Assembly: GCA_951394045.1 (NCBI GenBank)
Contig: OX595987.1
Coordinates: 620,001 to 684,000 of the forward strand
Reading direction: 5' to 3'
DNA: 64,000 nt
Source: Nitzschia sp. DOCU1
Taxonomy: Eukaryota; Bacillariophyta; Bacillariophyceae; Bacillariales; Bacillariaceae
Made by a program: the position numbers and the translations under genes. Below the pieces are notes generated by a model. The model did not search any database. It was not told where the DNA came from and was given only the letters and a program-made list of their open reading frames with translations. The number at the start of each line of letters is the position of its first letter. The first letter of the stretch is position 1. This document shows positions 9,916 through 18,702 of this stretch, piece after piece.

Positions 9916-11611
9916 CTATGCACATTGGTATGTTTCGGGACCAAAGCTCTTGGTCATTTGGTTCGGAATGGGAGCACCCGACGACGCGCTGGTGACTCCT
10001 GTAACCTCAATGGGGCAGAGCAAGGTGTCGGATCGGAATCCAATTTGAATGGGAAAGAAGGCATCGGGGTTATTTCCCGGGATGCTGAATTCGAGACTGC
10101 CCGAATTCGTACTTGCGTCCAAGACGTCAAAATGCCAACACATCATACCTGCTCGTGGATCATGCTTGTATTGGCCGTCTATGTTTTCAATTGAAGGCGG
10201 ATCCGTAGTACCCAACGGTAACAGAATGTTAACATCGTGCAAAACCAAGTCACTTCGAGTCATTTCCATTTCAATGTTGACATTGATCATACCCGAACCT
10301 GCATCCTCCGGCCAGCAGTTGATGGTAATGGGAGCCGCATCTTCACCACTGTACGACCAACGCACAATACCCACGGGACGACCAACGGGGAATCCTTTTC
10401 CTCCCTTGAGAGACAAGAGGCCCTGTGTTTCATAGGCCTTCTTGTCCACCTTGGGATGCGTCGCGTAGTTAAATGTGGCGGGAAGCTGCGCCTTGTTAAC
10501 TGCAATGACCGCCGTAGCTCCAAGATCGGTATTGGCTGTAAGATTCAAGATACCCTTGACCTCGCAAGCTTCCACTGCCCCCTCCCGAGTCATATTCACC
10601 GAAATCTTCTCTTCCAACACCAATGTGAGAGGAGTGGAAGGGGGAGCGACGGGCGCTGCTACCTGTGCCCCAAATCCAAAGTCCGCCGCAGCGGCTGCCT
10701 TGCCTCCAAACAAGTTATCTTCAGCTGCCATGGCAGCCATAAGAGAGTCCTTCTTGCCACCACCCATGCCACCGAGTTTCATACCCGACTTGGCTAGAAC
10801 CTTGGGGGCAGCTGGAGCAGGAGCAGTAGGCTTTTGAAGGGCTGCATAAGGATTGAACTCTTCTTGAGGCGGGGCAAATCCTTGTTGCGCTTGCTGGAAC
10901 TGATCAAACATGCCGCCTTGGCTGGGATGACCACCTCCACCAAAGCCTTCCATACCCCCAAGGGAACCAGTGGGAGCTTGCCCCGTCATGAAGTTCTGTC
11001 GCATGGCCGCCATCTTCTGCTCTTGCAACGACTTAGCCTTTTGTTGCATTTCCAGTCGAGCTTGTTCCTCCTTGGACTGTTGCAGGGCCTTGGCGATCTT
11101 TTCTTCGTGACTGTCCATGAGAAGATTAGTTCGAATTGAGGAGAGCGAGGCTTCCTCCTTGTAGCCACCGGCCGTCAGGACTTCGTCAAAGGCAAAGATG
11201 AGCTCAAAAGCATGTTCATTGATTGTATGCTCTTGCAAGCCCCCAGCTACGTCGGGCACCACTTTTGCGAGCAATCGCAGAGTGCCCAAGTCCTCCACAA
11301 TGTTACTGGCTTTGGTGGTGATCAGCAAGAGGTACAAATTGTTTTCCAGTGGCTGATAGACATAACGCACAGAGTCTGTTTCCACAAACGTGTGTTGCTT
11401 GGCAGCTAGACCGACCAGCTTCGGAAAGGCGGCTAGCAGACCCTCTACACGCAGTCGATTCATCTCGACAAACTGCCGCGAAACGAGGGCTTTGCCCTGT
11501 CGCGTACAAACAGAGGCTGATAACACCACCTGTAATTACCGGTAGTTAAAATAACAACAAAGTGAGACAGAGACCACGACAACGAGTAGCGGCGAGTGAC
11601 AGGGGTACCAT
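9916..11611 (-). CDS. ARCN1: Coatomer subunit delta (delta-COP)
   Basis: Delta-COP of the COPI coat, which retrieves cargo from Golgi to ER. The main exon (11529-9916) starts with GTG GTG TTA, giving VVLSASVCTRQGKALVSRQF, which matches delta-COP except that it lacks the initiator Met. An ATG at 11611-11609 followed by a 79-base intron (GTACCC ... TTACAG, 11608-11530) restores the expected MVVL start, so the coding part of exon 1 is just ATG. The N-terminal longin-like domain is at about residues 1-140, a coiled charged stretch (MDSHEEKIAKAL) follows, then a Gly/Gln/Pro-rich linker, then the mu-homology domain from about residue 300. Length of 538 is normal for the family. The divergent neighbour is an R-SNARE. 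The splice model is inferred, not confirmed. Confidence 0.93.
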
Positions 11612-12353
11612 TGTGTGAATTCCAGTACGCTAGTCTGGTCTTCCAACAATGTCAACACCATGGTCGGGCCAGAGGATCACATTTGCATTCTCACTTTCAT
11701 CACGTGCCGATCCTACGGACGACAGACGGTAGTTGTGACCCGATAAAAATGACGGGTACCGCAACCAGGGACCGCCGCATCCGGCGGATCGCCTATGAAC
11801 ATGACAAAACGCACCGCCAATACATAACATTTCACGGATGACCTACCATTGCAAAAGTCAAAGACAAAAACCTTCAATGAAAGGGTCTCAACAAAAACGA
11901 TGCAGTGACACAATGCAAGCTTCAAACAAGACGGTGGTGTTGAGAGACCTCCGCGATGGGCAGCGCGAAAGACCGATCGATCGCGATGCCGCGCCGGCGG
12001 GCGGCGGGGAAGCCAGACGAAGATGCCGAGCTCTTCTTTGGGGGCGTATCCCCAAAATGATCAGACAAGGGAACAAAATCTTTGGCGAAACGTTGAGTCG
12101 ACTCGAATGACTGAGCGTGCGCATAAAAGATCGCGTTTTTGCGTGGTTCGTGAAACGCCCTCCCGAAACGACCCAAAGTTTCTACACGATTCCAGTACTA
12201 ACTTTTACGGCATGCCACGAGCCAGTGCGCGGTCATTGCGGAGGAGAGCGATCCCTTCCCGCCCTCCAACGCCGTGCAAAAGCATTCGTTGCCACTCCCA
12301 CCACAACACCATAGGTATACCGTATCTCCATTTTCCTGTGAATAGACTTGACC
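11612..12353. promoter_or_regulatory. Shared upstream region of delta-COP and R-SNARE
   Basis: This 742-base region between two divergent membrane-traffic genes should contain both promoters. It has a GC-rich core (about 11950-12020) with overlapping GATCGATCGCGATGCCGCGC-type sequence. Short frames on both strands are not protein-like. No repeat or RNA gene is visible. Confidence 0.45.
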
Positions 12354-13207
12354 ATGACTGACAACAAACTCCGTGGAGCTCTCGTCTTTCGAATTGAAGG
12401 GGGCGGCAAGGCCATCTGTGTTGCAAAATACGATCATGCTGGGCAATACGAAACTCATGGGGGCGCCGATTCATCCTTGTATGGAGGCCGAGACAAGTCC
12501 TACGCTGAAGCCGTCGCGGGAGTCATTCAAAACGACCCTCCTACTGGCCTAGCAACAGCAGGGCAGATCGGTGGATTCAAGGTTGTTCAATCGGATGTGC
12601 ACCAAGTGATTTATGGGGCCGATTTGGACGGACTTTGTAAGTATGGCTTTAGAATCAGTCGAATAGTCGTTGTGGTGGCAGCGTGACTGACTTCGCTTTC
12701 TCTGCTTTCCGTACGCTTCTACTAGGCTGTGCCGTGATTACTGGAACTCAGTACCAATCTCGAGTGGCTATCCAAATGCTTCAAGAGCTATACAAGGAGT
12801 TCACTGGCAAGCACGGAGATGCGGCTAAGACGGCGGCCGACGGCGCCCTCACCAAAAAGGCCAAGACGGTGCTTCAGGAATGCTGCAAGAAGTACGAAGA
12901 TCCTTCCAAGGTCGACAAGACGGCGAAGGTTCTAGGACAAGTCGATGCTGTCAAGGGGCAAATGCAATCCAATATTGCCAATATGCTCAAGAACACGGAA
13001 AAGGCAGAGTCCATGGCAGAAAAGTCCAGTCAACTCAATGAACAAGCGTCCGTCTTCAAGAAGCGAAGTACCGACTTGAAGAAGCAAATGCAATGGAAGA
13101 ACCTAAAGATGACTTTGCTTCTGGGTGGAGTTATTGCTGTTATTCTCATTGCCATTTTGGTTCCAGTCATTAAGAATGCCAAGGCAGTTGCGGGCAAGGG
13201 ACGCTAA
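12354..13207 (+). CDS. Longin-type R-SNARE (VAMP-like) with Asn zero layer
   Basis: Two exons, 12354-12636 and 12726-13207, with an 89-base GT-AG intron (GTAAGT ... TACTAG), giving 254 residues. Residues 1-125 form a longin-like domain (GALVFRIEGG; GLCCAVITGTQYQSRVAIQMLQELYKEF). Residues 155-215 form the SNARE helix, and a C-terminal anchor follows at about 222-244 (MTLLLGGVIAVILIAILVPVI). The juxtamembrane WKNLKM is the same as in VAMP2. Counting back 33 residues from it, the ionic zero-layer position, normally Arg in R-SNAREs, is Asn184 (codon 12992-12994). Family membership is clear, but the compartment cannot be told from sequence. It diverges from delta-COP. Confidence 0.9.
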
Positions 13208-13471
13208 ACTCAAACTATTTGGAACGCGTTTTTAAGACTCTTGAGTTACTTATGTCTTCTTATACTCTGTAGCCACACCATATTTTGAGAGCTTCTTTTT
13301 TAATGTTGGTAGTCCAATAGATGAAGCATCTGTCCTCTCTTGGAACCAATAAGGCAATTCTAGTGTGGTCGCAACAAGCAAATCTTAACCGATACCTTAA
13401 ACTTGGGTTGCATTAAAGCTATAACTATTTCAAAGAGACTCTACCCTCTTGCCGCCGTGCTTTCTCTATTA

Positions 13472-16084
13472 CTAGAATTTAGCAGGCGCACGTGCTACCT
13501 TGGCCTTCTTCGAAATGGGCTGGATAATCTTGCCCGAACGCGTCAGGATTTCCGGACGAGTCATGTTCTTGAAGGAACCGGTAACATTCCATTCTCGGCC
13601 TACGCCGCCCAGCATAGATTGCTCGTACTCGGCGCGGGAGCTATAAGGATGAGGGACATCACCCAACATGTAGGTGTTTGCAGTATTCCTCAGACGCTTT
13701 TGGTTGATGATCACGTCGGGCTTGAACTCGTCTTGCCGCTTTCGTTTGTTAGGATCTTCCTTCTTCAGTGGCGCTTGAAGCTTCTTGGGAAGCTGCTTTC
13801 GTCGAGGTGGTGGGGACGGGGGTGCACCAGCACCCACCCAAGAACCCCATCCGGCCACCTCTTTGGATCCCTTCACTTCCGCCACTTTTCGCGTGGGATC
13901 ATTTTCCGCAGCCATTGCTTCCTTTTCTCGTTTGAACTCGTCCTCGAGTTCCTTTTCGGACGTAGTTGCAAAGGCCCGTTTGATCAGTTCCTCTTGGCTC
14001 AACATGGTCAGCATCTTCTCCCCTGATTCCCCGGCGTTGGTATCCTTGTCGCCTGAGGATTTTGTCGTTGCCAAATTGGAAATTGCTTTGATCCCAGAAT
14101 CCAAAATGTCAGCTGCGCCTTCGATGTCCACTATTCCTTTCTTGGACGACTTCTTCTTGGTATTGGATGCAGCTGACTTTGTATTTGAGGATTTGGTGTC
14201 ATCCTCTTTACTACTCTGCAACCAAGGATTCTCCTCGTGCTCATCTGTAGTATTCGTGGGAGCCTGGGACGGCTTCGGTTCCTTGGCATGCTTGGCTTTC
14301 TTATTTTCCGTGGCAGAGGATGACGCATTCGTCTTAGCAGCTTGCTTGGGGTCATGTACCAGGGTCGATACATGCTCCGTCATGATTCCAACCCGACGAT
14401 TTTTGGTATCACTATCGTCGCGGGCACCGCCATTGCCATTGTCCGTCTTTCCATTCTCGCCAGAAATGTCGATGTCGATTCCTCCACTCATAGATATGCT
14501 ATTTGAATTCCCAAACTCCAAGGATGTTGCGACGAGCTCGCCCTGCTTCATAACACTCTTCATTTCCTTGTCGGAGGCGACGACTTCTTTTTTCTTCACT
14601 TGTTCGTCAATTGAATTATCGTCAACATCGTCGCCCATATCTTCACCTTCATTGGACTGAAGCTCGTTCAAGAGTCGACGCGCTTCATCACGGGCCTTGT
14701 CACGTTGTTTCATCATTCCTTTTTGCATAAATGACAGTTTGAACAAGCCCGACTTTCCATCAGTAGGATCAGCAGCGTCATCGGTGTCCGCCAACACCTT
14801 GCGGGCCGACTCTACAAGATCTTCATCGGAGTCATTGTCAGAGTCACTCTTATCCTCGTCTCCCATCATTTTCCGTCGCAGATCGTCACCGCGCTTCAAC
14901 TGGGCCGAAAGGGCCCTACGCGTTTCGATATCAACATTCTTTCCGCGTTTCAAAACGCGCTTGGCCCACTTGCTCGTATTCTTGTGAGCCAGAGTCATGC
15001 GCTCTTGAATTCGCGACACCTCCTCCTTTTCTTTCAACTCTTGAGCAAGATCAGCATCTTCTTCGACAGCGGCCTCCAAAGCCGACTCCTTGAGACGTTC
15101 GCGTTGTTTCTTTCGGATGCGACGATACTTCTTTGACTTGATCTTCTTGATGTGATGCCTCTTCTGTTCATGATAGAACATGAGAGCACGAATTTGTGCC
15201 AGTTGTCCCCGTCGTTTCTTGTATTCTTCCATGGTGAGGCGGTTGGCACCCAGGTCGTCCTGTAAGGCCTTCTCTTCCGCTTGGAGCACGGCTTCTTCAT
15301 CTTTTTGGCCAGCTTCGTCCAAGGCCTGCTCCAATTCCTTTTCAAACTCCGTCGTAGGCTCAAATTTGTCTACTAGCGTATCTCGCGTTACGTCAAGGCG
15401 TTCCTTGGGCTTGAAATCCAAGGTCTCCGCTTGTCGATTCTCTTGTATCACCTTTGTCCACCGTGAAACATTCTTACTTTGGCTCTCGTACACCAATTTG
15501 CGTTGTGTTCGGTCGCTGACGACTTTGTCCAAAGGCGCAGGCGTCGCGTGTTGCTGCTGGGAAAAGGCTTTTTGCAAATTTTTGAATCCTTGCGTATCTT
15601 GCAGGCCTTCCATCAAGTTGTCCAAGGTCAAGCCTTTCTTTGAAATGGAGCTTGAGTACTCAGACTCGGCCAGTTTGGCCATTTGAACCACCGAAGAAGC
15701 CTTGCCATCATCCTTCTTTTTGCTTCCAGCCGTATCCAGCTTATCCAGCAAATCAAGCATATATTGTCCACCGTCGTCGTCTTCGTCCGAGGCGTCTTCA
15801 TCATCGTCATTACTTGTGCTATCCTCTTCGTCGCCACTTTTACTGCTGGCATCCTCGTCGTCATTACTATCATCACCCTTCATGCGTTTGATGGTCTTGT
15901 CTTTAAAGAAGTGACCATACATTCGTTCATCTTCCGAGTTGAAGGCTTCATCTTCATCAATTTCTTCATCGTCCGAGTCGTCGACGGATTCCACAATCTT
16001 TGGTTGACGTCCTTGCGGATGGCGAGACGGAGGATGCCCCTCCTTTCCTGCAGCTTTCGATTTTTGCTTTCCCCGTCGTGCCAT
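13472..16084 (-). CDS. UTP14: U3 snoRNP component UTP14
   Basis: An intron-free frame of 870 residues. UTP14 belongs to the small-subunit processome and helps 18S rRNA maturation in the nucleolus, where it activates the helicase DHR1 in yeast. Recognisable family segments are the central basic block (SRWTKVIQENRQAETLDF; RALMFYHEQKRHHIKKIKSKKYRRIRKKQ) and the helix RMTLAHKNTSKWAKRVLKRG followed by ALSAQLKRGDDLRRKM. A late NPWLQSSKED and a C-terminal VTGSFKNMTRPEILTRSGKIIQPI-type end complete the match. The N-terminus and linkers are long Asp/Glu/Ser runs typical of nucleolar proteins, and they create long but spurious frames on the opposite strand. Confidence 0.94.
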   Translation of the reverse strand: MARRGKQKSKAAGKEGHPPSRHPQGRQPKIVESVDDSDDEEIDEDEAFNSEDERMYGHFFKDKTIKRMKGDDSNDDEDASSKSGDEEDSTSNDDDEDASDEDDDGGQYMLDLLDKLDTAGSKKKDDGKASSVVQMAKLAESEYSSSISKKGLTLDNLMEGLQDTQGFKNLQKAFSQQQHATPAPLDKVVSDRTQRKLVYESQSKNVSRWTKVIQENRQAETLDFKPKERLDVTRDTLVDKFEPTTEFEKELEQALDEAGQKDEEAVLQAEEKALQDDLGANRLTMEEYKKRRGQLAQIRALMFYHEQKRHHIKKIKSKKYRRIRKKQRERLKESALEAAVEEDADLAQELKEKEEVSRIQERMTLAHKNTSKWAKRVLKRGKNVDIETRRALSAQLKRGDDLRRKMMGDEDKSDSDNDSDEDLVESARKVLADTDDAADPTDGKSGLFKLSFMQKGMMKQRDKARDEARRLLNELQSNEGEDMGDDVDDNSIDEQVKKKEVVASDKEMKSVMKQGELVATSLEFGNSNSISMSGGIDIDISGENGKTDNGNGGARDDSDTKNRRVGIMTEHVSTLVHDPKQAAKTNASSSATENKKAKHAKEPKPSQAPTNTTDEHEENPWLQSSKEDDTKSSNTKSAASNTKKKSSKKGIVDIEGAADILDSGIKAISNLATTKSSGDKDTNAGESGEKMLTMLSQEELIKRAFATTSEKELEDEFKREKEAMAAENDPTRKVAEVKGSKEVAGWGSWVGAGAPPSPPPRRKQLPKKLQAPLKKEDPNKRKRQDEFKPDVIINQKRLRNTANTYMLGDVPHPYSSRAEYEQSMLGGVGREWNVTGSFKNMTRPEILTRSGKIIQPISKKAKVARAPAKF

Positions 16085-16467
16085 AATTGATGATCACCAA
16101 TAGGAAGAAGATAGATCAGTTAACTAGCAAGGAGACTTGCGTAGTAGCTCAATGAATACACCCAGTTCCTGTGATCGAGCGAATTTATCTACTTCTAAAA
16201 GAACAAGAGAGGAAAATGATGCCGACAAGTAAAAAAGGGAGCTTTTTCGCGACGGATGGACGAGGCTCGTTGTGTATACTCCCGGCGACGGACGGACGGA
16301 CAGAAGCCCCGAAGAAGTTCTGGCCACAAACTATCGGAATGACCGGAAGCCAGAGACTAGCTTCGGAGGGGCGACCCGATGAGAGAGTGAGAGAGAAGTC
16401 ACAATCTCATCGGAAACGAAGAGTCATCGCCCCTTGCGTCTAGCTGTAGCGTTTTAAAACAAGTTCA
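16085..16467. other. Spacer between UTP14 and the retrotransposon frames
   Basis: This stretch should hold the UTP14 promoter and the 5' end of the retroelement, but I could not find the element boundary. A 9-base inverted repeat (CCGATGAGA at 16376-16384, TCTCATCGG at 16405-16413) sits 55 bases before the first element frame and may belong to the element's leader. No gene is visible. Confidence 0.4.
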
Positions 16468-18588
16468 ATGGTGTTCCCTCCATCTACCCTCAAGTGGTTC
16501 GACTACCTAGTTGGTCGTACCAGTAGCGACGGTACCTGGCCGAAGTCCGTGTGGCACGAGCCCCTGTCCGCCCTCGACGCGAACGTTGGAAAGTTCGAGG
16601 AGTTTGTGTTCGAGGTGGCTGTAGCCCGAGACGACGGGGCCATCTTGGTGGCCGAACCTGAAGGAAAAGTCCGCTTCGTCCACAACCTGCGCGTTGTGAA
16701 GGACAGCGGCAACGATCATTTGGTCATTGGTGTTTCGGGACTGGGACACACGCCTACCCCTGTGGTCATCGACTCGGATGCGGTCAAGGGAGAACTGGGC
16801 CACCGTACTCGTTTGGCCGCAAAGGCCCCGTCGTTGGACGACCTTGTCAGGGCCAAGTCAGCTGGCGAGTTCAAGAGTGTGAAAGCGGGAGAAGATGGAG
16901 AAGTTCTCGCCGAAAGGTACCAGGAAGCTGTGGGGATCTTCTGGATCCACCCGAAGTTGTGGAAGTGGATGCCAACTACGCCCATTCCCGGAGAGGACAT
17001 GGCGTGGACTTTGCTCCAAAACTTTGGACTTGATAGCGTGAAAGAGGGAGAGGGAGACGACGGAGTAATTGGATACGCCCCGTCCGAGGAACAGAAGGAG
17101 TTGAAAAACTTTCTGACCTGGTTGTGGATGGTGGCAAATCGAGTTGTCAAAAGCTCCACCAAGGAGTTCAACGGGTCCCCAACTGTTGACCAAGCCTTTT
17201 TCGAGATGGGGATGAAACTTAAGGCACCTCCGGAGGGGACATCGGCCAGTAATCCAGTGTTGATTAACACAGGAGAGGCGCCAACCGCGCCAGCCAACGA
17301 TGCGGCGTTGAGAGACGCGCTTCGTGCCATGGCGAATGTGCAAGAAGAGGTCTTGAGGAACCAGGTCCGAGATCGCGAACGAAAGAAGATGACTCATCGC
17401 TACACAGATGAGAACAAGGAGCTGTTCCGTCTGTTGGCGGCGAAGAACTGGCATGACCTCGAACCCGAAGTGACACGATTCACCGAACGGCTCCTCAGCG
17501 ACAAAGACCCAGCCAGGGCACTCGAGTACGTTCAGGGAGAAGTCGAACGAATGGAACTGCCCTGCGTTCTGAACACTGGCTGCCTTGTGCAGTTCTTTTC
17601 CCAAGGCTACATAGCGCGCGAGTTCAGAGTCGCCCCAAGCGGCATCACTCTGTTCATGTGCAGGCCCAAGACTGTACCCAAGGCTCTGCCTCAGAAGGAA
17701 AGAGAATTCCTCATTCGTTCTGCGTTTGGCGGAGAAGACCTAGGTGACGAGGGGGTGAAACTGTTCGCGAAAACGGACCTCTACATCCCCAAAACGTCCG
17801 ATGAACTACAGAAGCAGCTTGAAACGTTACTAGGCCTCCTTAAACTCCTCAATGGAGAAGAGAACATCGCGATTCAGGGCTACCAGATGGGGCTGGGGCA
17901 GATCATTAAGCACCAGACTAGCCTGGCGATGATCGAGGCCCAAGAGAACAAGGGAATGTGGGCAAAGCTGGCATTCATGATGGACACAGTCTTCCAGTCT
18001 TTCTTGCGAAGCTTCCTCGACGTCATCGCTGCGACGCCGACGGGAGAATCCGCCATCGAGTTGGGGCGAGAGCGGCTCCAATGGGAAATGAGCACGGACA
18101 TCGCGTCCATCTTCGCACTTGTCAAGTTTGGACATTTGCCAAAACTTCACATGCCGGCAGTCATCATGAGTTCTTCATCGACTAGGGGGGAAAGAACGCC
18201 CGCTTCGCCCGCGTCCAATCCCACGGGAAGCAACGAATCGGACACCCCAACCAGGCGCGGGACACTTTGGCACGCCAAGAACCCAACCCCTGTAGCGGCG
18301 TGGAAGCTACCGGCGCAGTGGACCATGGTGTTCGACTTCGAAAACCCAAGGAAACGTCCGTTTTGTATGGGGTGGCCCAAGGCCGCGCACCATCGAACGG
18401 GCGACACTGAATACTTGTGTATCCGTTATCAGACGGAAGGCCTCTGCCGCAAAGCCTGCCGCCTCGCCCACAAGCCAAGCAACTTGCTGACTCGTGAGGA
18501 AAAAGAGATAATCGAGTCGAAGATTCGAGAAGGTGTAGCTTTCTACGAACAAGAGCGAGCCAACACGGCCGACGGAACCAGCAGCTGA
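16468..18588 (+). CDS. Retroelement ORF1, gag-like protein with zinc motif
   Basis: A frame of 706 residues from ATG 16468. It is the first frame of the DIRS-like element. The middle is helical and capsid-like (about residues 315-560), with a long alpha-rich stretch around KHQTSLAMIEAQENKGMW. Near the C-terminus a Cys/His cluster C651-x8-C660-x3-C664-x3-H668 could be a nucleic-acid-binding knuckle of CCCH type. After it comes a charged helix. There is no protease or enzyme motif. The role as a structural nucleoprotein is inferred from position and the knuckle. A perfect 14-base inverted repeat lies 8 bases after the stop codon. Confidence 0.78.
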   Translation: MVFPPSTLKWFDYLVGRTSSDGTWPKSVWHEPLSALDANVGKFEEFVFEVAVARDDGAILVAEPEGKVRFVHNLRVVKDSGNDHLVIGVSGLGHTPTPVVIDSDAVKGELGHRTRLAAKAPSLDDLVRAKSAGEFKSVKAGEDGEVLAERYQEAVGIFWIHPKLWKWMPTTPIPGEDMAWTLLQNFGLDSVKEGEGDDGVIGYAPSEEQKELKNFLTWLWMVANRVVKSSTKEFNGSPTVDQAFFEMGMKLKAPPEGTSASNPVLINTGEAPTAPANDAALRDALRAMANVQEEVLRNQVRDRERKKMTHRYTDENKELFRLLAAKNWHDLEPEVTRFTERLLSDKDPARALEYVQGEVERMELPCVLNTGCLVQFFSQGYIAREFRVAPSGITLFMCRPKTVPKALPQKEREFLIRSAFGGEDLGDEGVKLFAKTDLYIPKTSDELQKQLETLLGLLKLLNGEENIAIQGYQMGLGQIIKHQTSLAMIEAQENKGMWAKLAFMMDTVFQSFLRSFLDVIAATPTGESAIELGRERLQWEMSTDIASIFALVKFGHLPKLHMPAVIMSSSSTRGERTPASPASNPTGSNESDTPTRRGTLWHAKNPTPVAAWKLPAQWTMVFDFENPRKRPFCMGWPKAAHHRTGDTEYLCIRYQTEGLCRKACRLAHKPSNLLTREEKEIIESKIREGVAFYEQERANTADGTSS

Positions 18589-18595
18589 ACGGCAA

Positions 18596-18666
18596 GCCGA
18601 TCCGGTCGGGCCAACGGTCCTTGGCTCAACGATCGCTCGCTACGCGTTGATTCCGACCGGATCGGC
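18596..18666. repeat. Perfect 14-bp inverted repeat between ORF1 and ORF2
   Basis: GCCGATCCGGTCGG at 18596-18609 is exactly complementary to CCGACCGGATCGGC at 18653-18666, with a 43-base loop. It fills most of the gap between the first and second frames of the retroelement and would form a strong hairpin in the transcript. Function unknown. Confidence 0.85.
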
Positions 18667-18702
18667 CGTAGTAGTCGTCACGACATAGTAGAAAACAATG
18701 AC

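Noticed and set aside
13785..14660. 291-codon plus-strand frame
   Set aside because: It is antisense to UTP14. Its Ser/Val/Phe-rich product is the mirror of UTP14's acidic, Lys-rich repeats, with no family resemblance.
16716..17604. Long minus-strand frames (204 and 248 codons) across the retroelement
   Set aside because: They are complementary to the gag-like ORF1, overlap each other in different phases, and carry no recognisable domain.
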